Shown in pieces: positions 17,198 to 25,801 of a DNA stretch of 64,000 bases. The stretch covers positions 2,757,001 through 2,821,000 of the forward strand of contig NZ_AP019810.1 in NCBI RefSeq assembly GCF_013394305.1. The letters are read 5' to 3'. A program made the position numbers and the translations under genes. How positions within the stretch are numbered: position 1 is the first letter of the stretch; every line of letters begins with the position of its first letter. The notes under the pieces were generated by a model that was given only the letters and a program-made list of their open reading frames with translations, had not been told where the DNA came from and did not search any database. This stretch comes from Enterococcus mundtii (GTDB taxonomy: Bacteria > Bacillota > Bacilli > Lactobacillales > Enterococcaceae).

Positions 17198-18430
17198 ATG
17201 ACAGAATTTGAACAAAATCAGACAGATAACAACCAATCTATGGAAGATGCAATGAATAGCGTTCAAGAAGTGAGCGTTGGCGATGTCGTCAAAGGAGAAG
17301 TTTTAGTTATTGAAGACAAACAAGCCATCGTTGGAATCGAAGGAACGGGTGTTGAAGGCGTAGTTCCTGCAAAAGAATTATCTACTTTACCGGTTGAAGA
17401 TATCAACGAAGTGGTAAAGGTTGGCGATACGTTAGATCTAGTCGTGATCAGCACGATTGGTAAAGACAAAGAAAACGGAAGTTACCTTTTATCAAAACGA
17501 CGCTTAGATGCGAAAAAAGTTTGGGAGGATATCGAAAAAGATTTCCAAGCTGGAAACATCATCGAAGCACCAGTGACAAATGTAGTTAAAGGTGGTTTAG
17601 TTGTCGATGTCGGTGTTCGTGGATTTGTTCCGGCATCAATGGTAGAAGATCATTTTGTCGCTGATTTTTCTGAATACAAAGGAAAAACGATGACATTCAA
17701 AATCGTTGAAATCGAACCATCAGAAAATCGCTTGATCCTTTCACACAAAGCAGTCGTTGAAACAGAAAAAGAAGCACAGAAAAAAGAATTACTATCAACT
17801 ATCCAAGAAAATGACGTGATCGAAGGACGCGTTGCTCGTATCACAGATTTTGGTGCGTTTGTTGATTTAGGCGGCATCGATGGATTAGTACACGTTTCTG
17901 AGATTTCTCACGGACATGTTGCTAAACCCGGTGATGTTTTAGCTGTTGGCGATGAAGTGAAAGTCAAAGTTCTTTCAATCAATCCAGAACAAGGACGTAT
18001 CTCATTATCGATCAAAGACACATTGCCTGGACCTTGGACAGATATCGAAACAAAAGCTCCAGTAGGCGCTGTACTTGAAGGTAAAGTGAAACGATTAACT
18101 AGCTTTGGTGCCTTTGTTGAAGTATTCCCAACAGTGGAAGGGCTTGTCCACATCTCACAAATCTCACATAAACACATCGCGACACCACATGAAGTGTTGC
18201 ATGAGGGCGATGATGTCCAAGTGAAAGTTTTAGAAGTCAATCCAGAAGAGCATCGGATTGCATTAAGTATCAAAGCATTAGAAGAAAAACCTGCTTCTGA
18301 TAAAGAACCAAAAGAAGTTGAGTCTTATGAGTTACCTGAAGAAAACACAGGATTTACAATGGGTGACATCTTAGGCGAAGCCTTAAAAGGGGAAGTAGAA
18401 GAAACAGCAACAGATGATTCTGAAAAATAA
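17198..18430 (+). CDS. rpsA: 30S ribosomal protein S1 homologue (four S1 domains)
   Basis: The 410-residue protein has four S1 RNA-binding repeats, at about residues 20-95, 112-175, 200-270 and 285-355, followed by an acidic tail. The third and fourth have the classic forms VARITDFGAFVDLGGIDGLV and VKRLTSFGAFVEVFPTVEGL. Gram-positive S1 is shorter than the six-domain E. coli protein and may act more as an RNA-binding or ribosome-associated factor. AGGAGG precedes the ATG at 17198. It lies between cmk and der, the Bacillus order (ypfD). Confidence 0.9.
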   Translation: MTEFEQNQTDNNQSMEDAMNSVQEVSVGDVVKGEVLVIEDKQAIVGIEGTGVEGVVPAKELSTLPVEDINEVVKVGDTLDLVVISTIGKDKENGSYLLSKRRLDAKKVWEDIEKDFQAGNIIEAPVTNVVKGGLVVDVGVRGFVPASMVEDHFVADFSEYKGKTMTFKIVEIEPSENRLILSHKAVVETEKEAQKKELLSTIQENDVIEGRVARITDFGAFVDLGGIDGLVHVSEISHGHVAKPGDVLAVGDEVKVKVLSINPEQGRISLSIKDTLPGPWTDIETKAPVGAVLEGKVKRLTSFGAFVEVFPTVEGLVHISQISHKHIATPHEVLHEGDDVQVKVLEVNPEEHRIALSIKALEEKPASDKEPKEVESYELPEENTGFTMGDILGEALKGEVEETATDDSEK

Positions 18431-18495
18431 ATGAATGATCGTTCCCGAAGCGCGAATTTACAGCATCAAGGGAAGTTGTACATGTGTAAAACAAG

Positions 18496-18530
18496 TGGTC
18501 TGGGGATTACGCCCCAGACCATTTTCTTTT
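18496..18530 (+). terminator. Terminator after rpsA
   Basis: TGGTCTGGGG (18496-18505) pairs perfectly with CCCCAGACCA (18512-18521), followed by TTTTCTTTT. Confidence 0.92.
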
Positions 18531-18642
18531 GTAATAGGCAGTGATCCAGAAAAATACTTGAATGTTCACCGATCTAAGCTTGAAAGTTCGCGAAGTATTC
18601 GGTACACTAAGTGAGATTGGAAACATGTGAGGAGGAAAAAAT

Positions 18643-19953
18643 ATGGCAAATCCAACAATTGCAATCGTTGGTCGCCCAAACGTCGGTAAGTCGACGATTT
18701 TTAACCGTATCGCCGGTGAGCGTATTTCGATTGTCGAAGATACTCCAGGAGTTACTCGTGATCGTATTTATGCTAAAGGGGAATGGTTAGGTCGTGATTT
18801 CAGTATTATTGATACTGGTGGGATCGACTTAGGCGATGAACCATTTATGGATCAAATCAAGCACCAAGCAGAAATCGCAATCGATGAAGCAGACGTAATC
18901 GTCTGTGTCGTCAGTGGCCGTGAAGGCATCACTGATGCAGATGAAGTCGTAGCAAAAATTTTATATCGCAGCAATAAACCGGTGATCTTAGCCGTTAATA
19001 AAGTCGACAATCCTGAAATGAGAAACGATATCTATGAATTTTATGCACTAGGTCTAGGTGATCCTTACCCTGTATCTGGAAGTCATGGATTAGGGATCGG
19101 CGACATCTTAGATGAGGCAGTGAAATTCTTTGATGAAGAAGCAGAAGAAGAAGAGGATGATACCATCAAATTCAGTTTGATCGGTCGCCCGAATGTAGGG
19201 AAATCTTCCTTGATCAATGCGATCCTAGGTGAAGACCGAGTGATTGTTTCGGACATCGAAGGAACGACGCGTGATGCTATCGATACGCACTTCGTCTCAG
19301 AAGACGGTCAAAAATTCATGATGATCGATACAGCTGGAATGAGAAAACGTGGGAAAGTTTATGAAACCACAGAAAAATACAGCGTGATGCGTGCCATGCG
19401 TGCGATTGACCGTTCAGACATCGTGTTAATGGTCTTGAACGCAGAAGAAGGCATCCGTGAACAAGATAAACGAGTAGCTGGCTATGCGCATGAAGCTGGC
19501 CGTGGTGTGATCATCGTTGTCAATAAATGGGATCTAGTAAAAAAAGAAACGAATACGATGCGTGACTTCGAACAAGAGATCCGTGAAGAATTCCGTTACT
19601 TAGACTATGCGCCGATTCTGTTTGTTTCAGCTGTGACTAAGCAACGATTAGAACGTTTGCCTGAAATGATCGAAGAAGTGAGTATGAACCAAAACTTACG
19701 TGTTTCTTCAGCAGTCTTGAATGATGTGATCATGGATGCCGTAGCGATCAACCCGACACCGACAGATAAAGGTAAACGATTAAAGATTTTCTATGCCACA
19801 CAAGTTGCAGTTAAACCGCCAACCTTTGTTGTTTTTGTTAATGAAGAAGAATTGATGCATTTCTCTTATGAACGTTTTTTGGAAAATCAAATCAGAAAAG
19901 CATTTACGTTTGAAGGAACTTCGATCCGAATTATTCCACGTCGAAGAAAATAG
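18643..19953 (+). CDS. der: Ribosome assembly GTPase Der (EngA)
   Basis: This 436-residue GTPase has two tandem G domains, each with its own P-loop: [12 protein letters not shown] near residue 9 and [12 protein letters not shown] near 183. G3 motifs are DTGGI and DTAGM; G4 motifs are NKVD and NKWD. A C-terminal KH-like domain ends in RIIPRRRK. It is essential for 50S maturation. AGGAGG precedes the ATG. Upstream there is a 212-base gap holding the rpsA terminator, so der probably has its own promoter. Confidence 0.95.
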   Translation: MANPTIAIVGRPNVGKSTIFNRIAGERISIVEDTPGVTRDRIYAKGEWLGRDFSIIDTGGIDLGDEPFMDQIKHQAEIAIDEADVIVCVVSGREGITDADEVVAKILYRSNKPVILAVNKVDNPEMRNDIYEFYALGLGDPYPVSGSHGLGIGDILDEAVKFFDEEAEEEEDDTIKFSLIGRPNVGKSSLINAILGEDRVIVSDIEGTTRDAIDTHFVSEDGQKFMMIDTAGMRKRGKVYETTEKYSVMRAMRAIDRSDIVLMVLNAEEGIREQDKRVAGYAHEAGRGVIIVVNKWDLVKKETNTMRDFEQEIREEFRYLDYAPILFVSAVTKQRLERLPEMIEEVSMNQNLRVSSAVLNDVIMDAVAINPTPTDKGKRLKIFYATQVAVKPPTFVVFVNEEELMHFSYERFLENQIRKAFTFEGTSIRIIPRRRK

Positions 19954-20089
19954 GCATTTTACCATAGTAGTCCGTTTTTTTCAAAAAAAATAAGCATATT
20001 TTTGTATTACGTTTTTATGACTAAAAAAAGCGGTTAAATAATGCCAAAAACCTTGCTATTAAGCGATTCATATGATATCGTGATAACAG

Positions 20090-20121
20090 AATATTGAAAC
20101 TTAATCAATATTTCTTATAAA
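20090..20121 (+). promoter_or_regulatory. hup promoter with inverted repeat over the -35
   Basis: TTGAAA (20094-20099), a 16-base spacer and TATAAA (20116-20121) form a good promoter. AATATTGA (20090-20097) and TCAATATT (20105-20112) are a perfect inverted repeat covering the -35 and spacer, so a repressor or other DNA-binding protein may act here. Confidence 0.55.
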
Positions 20122-20199
20122 CTTCTGGACCACTCAGAAAGTTTTTAAACTAAAATGATGTTCCTATCATATCTCTTGTTGGAGGAGGTGAATCTATCC

Positions 20200-20475
20200 A
20201 TGGCAAATAAAGCAGAATTAATCGAAAAAGTTGCTTCAGCTACAGATTTAACTAAAAAAGACGCAACTGCAGCAGTTGACGCTGTATTTTCAACTATCCA
20301 AGATGCTTTAGCTAACGGCGAAAAAGTTCAATTAATCGGTTTTGGTAACTTTGAAGTACGCGAACGCGCGGCTCGTAAAGGACGTAACCCACAAACTGGT
20401 GAAGAAATCGAAATCCCAGCTAGCAAAGTACCTGCATTTAAACCAGGTAAAGCATTGAAAGACGCTGTTAAATAA
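20200..20475 (+). CDS. hup: DNA-binding protein HU
   Basis: This 91-residue HU nucleoid protein has the conserved dimer core and DNA-binding arms: [20 protein letters not shown], then [20 protein letters not shown] with PGKALKDAV. It bends and compacts DNA. The ATG at 20200 follows an unusually strong GGAGGAGGTG site, consistent with very high expression. An in-frame ATG at 20155 is less likely. It is followed by its own terminator. Confidence 0.95.
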   Translation: MANKAELIEKVASATDLTKKDATAAVDAVFSTIQDALANGEKVQLIGFGNFEVRERAARKGRNPQTGEEIEIPASKVPAFKPGKALKDAVK

Positions 20476-20485
20476 GACAGTTGAA

Positions 20486-20525
20486 AAAGCGCTTGTGGCT
20501 ACGGCTACAGGCGCTTTATTTTTTA
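20486..20525 (+). terminator. Terminator after hup
   Basis: AAAGCGC (20486-20492) pairs with GCGCTTT (20511-20517), with additional inner pairs and a T-rich tail. Confidence 0.8.
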
Positions 20526-20717
20526 TATAGATGGATAAAAGAGGCGGAAAGCAGTAGAAAGGCAACAACCAAATAGTTCAGCAACCAAATGGAACTCGTT
20601 ACATACCAAATAAAAGAATAGAGTTGATCAAAAAGGCATGGGTTCATTCACTCGTTTTTCTTATTCTTTTTTTATTTTACTTACTAATGGTAAAATAAAA
20701 GAAAAGGGGAGGGCAAC

Positions 20718-21764
20718 ATGGAGTTATCCTATCGCTACCAACAAGAAGAAACAACAATCTTTTATGGGGAAACATTTGTCAGTCAGTTGAAAAATGAATC
20801 GATTGATCAAGCGATTCTTTTTTTAACGAACCAACGTTATTATGATCTATACGCTGAGAAAATGACACAGTCATTCACGAACAAGTTAGCGATTGATTGG
20901 TATATTTGTGGCAATACGCAGTGTAATCAATTATCTGAATTGCATAGCCTCTTGTCCTATGCGAGACGCTATCCTGAAAATCGACCGCTTTTAGTAATAG
21001 GTTTTGGCAATGAGGGAATTATGGAGTTGGCGGGCTTCTTTCAAAAACATACGTATCTTCAGACTACACTTTGGTTGATCCCCGTCTCGATCCGCTCCAT
21101 GGCACGGGCACTTAATCCTCAATGCGAGATTTTACATGGGTCGAACGAATCGGCTCTTCAAACGACGAACCTTCCAGAACGGATCATTTATGATCGGACG
21201 ATCAGTGAAAAACAAATCGAAGGGAAACAAATCGATTTTTTGATTTTTATCTGTTGTGGGTTAGTCTGTGATCATCCGTTTCTTCAAAATCTTTACAAAA
21301 ATTATCCGAATCGCGAAAAATTATTCAATCGTCCTTTTGCTGGCATGTTAGAAGAAATCATTTATTTTTATCAAGAAGACGCTGAACAAGTGGCAAATTA
21401 TGGTAAACTATTTGAGCAAGCTTTTTATCTGACTGAAAATAGTCATTTGCTTTCCGCCAGTATGAAAAAATTTTTAGGTATCTTGATGCAACTTATCTGG
21501 AATTCAGAAATCAAGTCGCTTTCTTTCCAATTGAAGAATTTTTTTATCTGGCTGCAGCATCTAGGTTATCCAATTATTTGGCCTGAAGAGATATCAAAAA
21601 TGGATTATCTAGAAAATGTGCTGGTTTTAGCAGAAAAGAGCAAAAAAATTCTCGTTTTGGAAAAAATTGGTATAATAGATGGATATCAATTGCCAAACGA
21701 GCAAGAACTATTGAAAACAATGGCGTCCTATGAAAGGATCGTTCAAGAGATTAGAGGGATTTAG
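20718..21764 (+). CDS. Degenerate 3-dehydroquinate-synthase-like protein
   Basis: This 348-residue protein has no clear enzyme motif, but the order of segments follows AroB. GFGNEGIMELAGF (residues 95-107) aligns with the NAD-binding GGGvvGDLaGF; IPVSIRSM (121-128) with PTTLLAQ; GLVCDHPF (181-188) with the helix after the metal-binding Glu; GKLFEQAFY (229-237) with the GHTFGHAIE zinc motif. The glycine triplet, the DSSVGGK loop and the zinc-binding His residues are gone, so catalysis is unlikely. It abuts the TPR gene with no gap. In Bacillus, aro genes lie just before the same ypiA-ypiB pair, which supports descent from aroB. The homology is my own alignment and needs a structure or profile check. 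Confidence 0.55.
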   Translation: MELSYRYQQEETTIFYGETFVSQLKNESIDQAILFLTNQRYYDLYAEKMTQSFTNKLAIDWYICGNTQCNQLSELHSLLSYARRYPENRPLLVIGFGNEGIMELAGFFQKHTYLQTTLWLIPVSIRSMARALNPQCEILHGSNESALQTTNLPERIIYDRTISEKQIEGKQIDFLIFICCGLVCDHPFLQNLYKNYPNREKLFNRPFAGMLEEIIYFYQEDAEQVANYGKLFEQAFYLTENSHLLSASMKKFLGILMQLIWNSEIKSLSFQLKNFFIWLQHLGYPIIWPEEISKMDYLENVLVLAEKSKKILVLEKIGIIDGYQLPNEQELLKTMASYERIVQEIRGI

Positions 21765-23024
21765 ATGATGACAAATAGTGAAAAAATGCTACAAGCATTA
21801 GCAGACGAAAATTTGACAGAAGCAATTGAATATTTGGCAAAGGCGCTCCAAGAAGATCCGGCTGATGTGTTACATGAGTTAGGAGAAGAATTATTAGCCA
21901 TCGGTTTCTTAGAAGAAGCAAAAGCAATTTTTGAACATCTGCTAACTGTATCGCCTGAAAATGATGAATGGAATATTCCGTTGGCAGAGATCGCTATCGA
22001 AGACAATGAGATCGATCAGGCATTTGACTATTTAGAAAAAATCCAGCAAGATAGTGAGTACTATCCACAAGCACTATTAGCAATCGCTGACTTGTACCAA
22101 GTAATCGGTATTCCTGAAGTAAGTGAAGCAAAATTGAAAGAAGCAGCGAAGCTATTACCAGAAGAACCATTGATTCAATTTGCATTGGCTGAATTGTATT
22201 TTTCAGTTGACCGTTTCAATGAAGCTTCCGCACTTTACGAAATGTTGTTAGCAAATGGTATAGAAGAAATTTCTAGTATTTCCATGCAAGAACGCTTAGG
22301 ACAATCGTTGAGTATGCAAGGGGATTTTGAAGCAGCAATCCCACCACTGGAAGCAGCTTTAGCCGAAGAGCGGACAGATGATCGTTTGTTCCAATTAGCG
22401 TTCACGAATCTACAATTACATGAGAACGAAAAAGCTATCAATTATTTGCAAGAGTTACGGGAATTGAATCCACAGTATCAATCCTTATACCTTTATCTAG
22501 GTCAGGCCCTTCAAGAAGAAGAGATGATCGAAGAAGCACAACAAGTCTTAGAAGATGGTATCAAAGAGAATCCATTCCAAGTAGAACTTTATCACCTAGC
22601 TTCGGAAAATGCCTTTCGTCTACATGACAAAGAAAAAGCAGAGAAGTTACTACTTGATGCCTTGAACGTCGGCGACAAACAAGATGAAACGTTGTTGACG
22701 TTGAGTAATCTTTACTTGGATCAAGAACGTTATGAAGACGTTGTTCAAACAGTCAACCAAATGGAAGAAGTTGCTAATCCATATGCAGAATGGAACCTCG
22801 CTCATGCCTATAATCAATTAGAAGATTTTGCGGTAGCAGCAGTCCACTATGAACAAGCAGCCCACGAATTAGATCATGAGCCAGATTTCTTGAAAGAATA
22901 TGCTTTATTCTTACGTGAAGAGGGCCAATTAGCAAAAACACGAGAATTATTGGAACAATATTTAACTTATGAACCAGGGGATATGGAGGTATTGTCGCTA
23001 TTAGATGATTTAACAGAGAGGTGA
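21765..23024 (+). CDS. ypiA: TPR-repeat protein (YpiA-like)
   Basis: This 419-residue acidic protein consists almost entirely of tetratricopeptide repeats (for example [20 protein letters not shown] and [20 protein letters not shown]). It is cytoplasmic and acts as a protein-protein scaffold. It is wedged between the AroB-like gene (adjacent) and reoY (six-base gap to the chosen start). The TPR plus UPF0302 pair is conserved in Bacilli and Listeria, suggesting a shared function. The partner proteins are not known from sequence. Confidence 0.85.
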   Translation: MMTNSEKMLQALADENLTEAIEYLAKALQEDPADVLHELGEELLAIGFLEEAKAIFEHLLTVSPENDEWNIPLAEIAIEDNEIDQAFDYLEKIQQDSEYYPQALLAIADLYQVIGIPEVSEAKLKEAAKLLPEEPLIQFALAELYFSVDRFNEASALYEMLLANGIEEISSISMQERLGQSLSMQGDFEAAIPPLEAALAEERTDDRLFQLAFTNLQLHENEKAINYLQELRELNPQYQSLYLYLGQALQEEEMIEEAQQVLEDGIKENPFQVELYHLASENAFRLHDKEKAEKLLLDALNVGDKQDETLLTLSNLYLDQERYEDVVQTVNQMEEVANPYAEWNLAHAYNQLEDFAVAAVHYEQAAHELDHEPDFLKEYALFLREEGQLAKTRELLEQYLTYEPGDMEVLSLLDDLTER

Positions 23025-23029
23025 TGAAT

Positions 23030-23590
23030 ATGTTGATTGATGTTAAAGAAAAGAAGAATTTCTTAACTTGGATGGTTAACCATGTCTCTTTCAGTCGTAG
23101 AGAAGTATTTTGGATTTTGAACTATCTGGCAAATCATGAAGCAATCTTACACAATGTGCGTTTTGTTGAAGGTGCAAACTTAACAAGACGTGGTTTACAG
23201 ATCACCGATCTTTCCTATGAAGGTGAGCCGATGAAGCTATTTTTAGATGGAAAGGAATTTACTGACACTGATCAGATCTTCCACGAAATCCGTCTGAATT
23301 GGAAAAATCCACTCTATGTCGAATGCCTTTTTGAAAATGCGTGGCAAACGAAAGAATATTTAGAAATCATCGAAGATAACCCGTTAGCCTCATGGGAAGA
23401 TGCAATCAGCGAAGAATCAACAGAATTAATCGAGCATTATTTCCAAGAAAAAGAGCAAGCAGCTAAACTAAACATGCTTTACCAACAGATCGATCAGGCA
23501 TTAGAAGAAGGCGATAAAGATGCGTTTCTTGAACTATCTGATGAAGTGAACCGCATGATTCTTCAAGCGCCACAGAAGAGTAAGAGCTGA
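23030..23590 (+). CDS. reoY: UPF0302 protein, YpiB/ReoY family
   Basis: The 186-residue protein matches YpiB (UPF0302): [20 protein letters not shown] with [20 protein letters not shown]. The Listeria homologue ReoY helps ClpCP degrade MurA and so tunes peptidoglycan synthesis downstream of the PrkA kinase. The ATG at 23030 is eight bases after AGAGAGG; in-frame GTG 23021 and ATG 23024 are too close. It ends the AroB-like/ypiA/reoY run, followed by a 12-bp terminator. The family is recognised with confidence; the role here is by analogy. Confidence 0.82.
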   Translation: MLIDVKEKKNFLTWMVNHVSFSRREVFWILNYLANHEAILHNVRFVEGANLTRRGLQITDLSYEGEPMKLFLDGKEFTDTDQIFHEIRLNWKNPLYVECLFENAWQTKEYLEIIEDNPLASWEDAISEESTELIEHYFQEKEQAAKLNMLYQQIDQALEEGDKDAFLELSDEVNRMILQAPQKSKS

Positions 23591-23666
23591 GTGTGGGGAA
23601 AGCTGACCAGGGAAAAGTAACATTATGATAAGTAAGTAACTATAGTGAAAATATATATAATAAAGT

Positions 23667-23712
23667 CTAGGCTTCCTTCCGAGTAATATTCGTAAAGGAA
23701 GCCTAGTTTTTA
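23667..23712 (+). terminator. Terminator after reoY
   Basis: CTAGGCTTCCTT (23667-23678) pairs perfectly with AAGGAAGCCTAG (23695-23706), followed by TTTTTATT. Confidence 0.92.
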
Positions 23713-23776
23713 TTAAGTTTTTTGGTCAACAAAAAATGGATTTCAATAACAAAATTTCTTAAAAAGCTTATTATAA

Positions 23777-23893
23777 TCAAATTTGTTCCAGAATATCTCT
23801 GGTCGCTTCCCTAAATTCCTTTGGTTGATCCGTATGAACGAAATGTCCAGAGATCTTTACATATTCTAGATTTTTGGAAGGTGCGTTGATCTG
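23777..23893 (-). pseudogene. 3' remnant of an alpha/beta hydrolase gene
   Basis: On the - strand this stretch reads NAPSKNLEYVKISGHFVHTD then QPKEFREATRDILEQI and a stop. That is the usual C-terminal end of an alpha/beta hydrolase, including the catalytic His in the SGHFVHTDQP context. Upstream in frame there is a stop (TAA) and no recognisable hydrolase core, so only about 38 codons survive. It marks this interval as a decaying site. Confidence 0.65.
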
Positions 23894-24314
23894 TTAGAAA
23901 TGTATACATATTTGATTCCAGTGATATTTTCAGATAGTAATATAGGCTCTCTTAAATATTATCAGTTATATTTTAAATAGTTCATCTATCTTTCATTCTG
24001 TGCAAAAAAATATGAAACGATAAAGCTATTGATCAAAAAAAGATGTGACATAAGTATCCAGCTATGGGAAATAAGCGTGGATCCCAAAAATTTGAAGAGC
24101 CATTTTCGTTTTTCACGCTTATTTATGAAGGTAAGCTTGTGGAGCACCATATATTCGGTTTTAGGAAGTACAAAAGGCCTAATCGCCCAGGTACTTCTGA
24201 ATGAACTGAGAATATCTCTAAGTAGACATGTGCAACTCCTTGATCATGAAGTACGCAGAACTACGTTATTCTATATACGTAGAAAGCTTCAGTATCAGGT
24301 TGATTGATTCAAAA
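23894..24314. other. Decayed intergenic stretch between reoY and yitT
   Basis: The roughly 420 bases hold no gene I can support. A + strand open frame of 92 codons (24029-24307) runs straight through the hairpin element at 24069-24124 and has no recognisable protein features, so I do not call it. Codon use and AT content look non-coding. Confidence 0.5.
24069..24124 (+). repeat. Dispersed hairpin element, copy 4
   Basis: AAATAAGCGTG (24069-24079) pairs with CACGCTTATTT (24114-24124). The interior has the shared words ATCCC, AAAAATTTGAAGA and CATTTTCG. It is the copy that best shows the family consensus: ends as in the 10165 copy, interior as in the 1915 and 12736 copies. Confidence 0.65.
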
Positions 24315-25196
24315 TCATTCTGTTATTTTTTTAAATCGCCTCGTTTGTGGTTTAAGATAGGTAAAGCCTTCTCCTTCTACTTCATGGACATTTAGAATTG
24401 AAAGAAAGGCATGTTCGTCAATTTCATGAATGATCCGTTTTACTTCGTTTAATTCCCTGGCACTTACCACCATATAGATCATTTTTTTATCGACACCAGA
24501 AAAGCCACCTTCTCCATGCAAGAATGTGACACCACGTTGTAAGCCGGTCATCAATAAAGGTGCAATTTCCTCACTTTTATTTGAGACTACCAGAATCCCT
24601 TTGGCAGAGTAACCACCATCAAGGATAAAATCGATGACACGACTAAATACATAGGAAGCGATTAACGTGTACATCATCCGCTTCAAATCGATATAAGTTA
24701 ATGAAGCAAGTAAAACGATGACATCAAAAGCTAAAAGGGAACGTCCCATAGAGATTCCATGATTTTTTTCAAGTATCCGAGCGATGATGTCACTTCCTCC
24801 TGTAGTACCTCCCATACGATAAACGATCCCGCTGCCGACTCCGGCAATCAGTCCTGCAAGTAAAGAGACGATCAGTAAATCATGCTCTAAGTTGATTTGT
24901 AAGGGAATCCTTTGCCAAATCCATAAGAAGATAGAAAGCGAGACAGTGCCTAAGACAGTATACGCGAGTGCGCGTTTTCCTAAGATTTTTCCGCCTAGTA
25001 GGATCAATGGAATATTGATCAATAAAGTAGAATAAGCTGGATCGATATGAAAAAGAGCACGCAAAATCAGGGTAATACCTGAAACTCCACCCTCGGCTAG
25101 CTGGTTTGCGATATTCAAATAGACTAGTCCAAAAGCATAAATACTTGTTCCTAAAATAATAAAAAAAACTTCTTTCATTGTTTTCAATGATGTCAT
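24315..25196 (-). CDS. yitT: YitT-family membrane protein (DUF161/DUF2179)
   Basis: This 293-residue protein has about five to six membrane helices in the N-terminal two thirds, with the signatures YLNIANQLAEGGVSGITLIL and GIVYRMGGTTGGSDIIARIL, and a soluble C-terminal DUF2179 domain (MIYMVVSARELNEVKRIIHE). Function is unknown; these are common multi-copy membrane proteins in Firmicutes. The ATG at 25196 follows AGTGGGG; an upstream in-frame ATG at 25241 would add 15 residues with no ribosome site. It is the only - strand gene in this region. Confidence 0.85.
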   Translation of the reverse strand: MTSLKTMKEVFFIILGTSIYAFGLVYLNIANQLAEGGVSGITLILRALFHIDPAYSTLLINIPLILLGGKILGKRALAYTVLGTVSLSIFLWIWQRIPLQINLEHDLLIVSLLAGLIAGVGSGIVYRMGGTTGGSDIIARILEKNHGISMGRSLLAFDVIVLLASLTYIDLKRMMYTLIASYVFSRVIDFILDGGYSAKGILVVSNKSEEIAPLLMTGLQRGVTFLHGEGGFSGVDKKMIYMVVSARELNEVKRIIHEIDEHAFLSILNVHEVEGEGFTYLKPQTRRFKKITE

Positions 25197-25443
25197 CGAA
25201 TCCCCACTTTCTACTATATGATATGATTCATTGTGCAACAAGCGGTAAATCCTAGATATAGACCTAGGGATTAGGAAACTGGTTCTTCATTTTTATAGTT
25301 ATAGAATAGACCAAGTTGGCTTGATGCTAAGAATTTATTAAGTATACCTAACATAATGTAGCATGTATTCTTTGTTTTCACAATTGCACTTCTTGCGGTT
25401 TTGCTGTAAAGTTTTTTAGGAAGAGATGATTGGAGGGTTCTTA

Positions 25444-25782
25444 ATGAAAGAAGAGCGTTCACTAAAAAGTATGCAAGAAGAGGTCGATGCGTACATCCAA
25501 CAATTTAAAGTTGGGTATTTTTCGCCATTGGCGCAAATGGCACGTCTGACCGAAGAAGTAGGTGAATTGGCACGAGAGGTCAATCATTCATATGGCGAAA
25601 AAAGTAAAAAAGCAACAGAACCTAGTAATTCAGTGGCAGAAGAATTAGGCGATGTTCTATTTGTAACAATGATCATGGCAAACTCGTTAGGAATTGATTT
25701 GACGACGGTATTTGAAAAAAATATGGAGAAGTTCAATCGAAGGGACCATCATCGTTTTGCCCGAAAAGATGAGGAACAGTGA
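25444..25782 (+). CDS. MazG-like nucleotide pyrophosphohydrolase (YpjD-like)
   Basis: This 112-residue all-alpha NTP pyrophosphatase has the metal-binding EEVGELAREV helix and the later EELGDVLF motif. It likely hydrolyses non-canonical or excess (d)NTPs. The ATG at 25444 follows GGAGGG. It is 19 bases upstream of cca; Bacillus keeps the MazG-like ypjD in the same neighbourhood as cca, but there dapB and others lie between. Confidence 0.88.
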   Translation: MKEERSLKSMQEEVDAYIQQFKVGYFSPLAQMARLTEEVGELAREVNHSYGEKSKKATEPSNSVAEELGDVLFVTMIMANSLGIDLTTVFEKNMEKFNRRDHHRFARKDEEQ

Positions 25783-25801
25783 GAGGATAGAAGGAGTAAA
25801 A

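Noticed and set aside
24029-24307. Open frame of 92 codons on the + strand.
   Set aside because: It runs through the hairpin element, has no ribosome site and no recognisable protein pattern.
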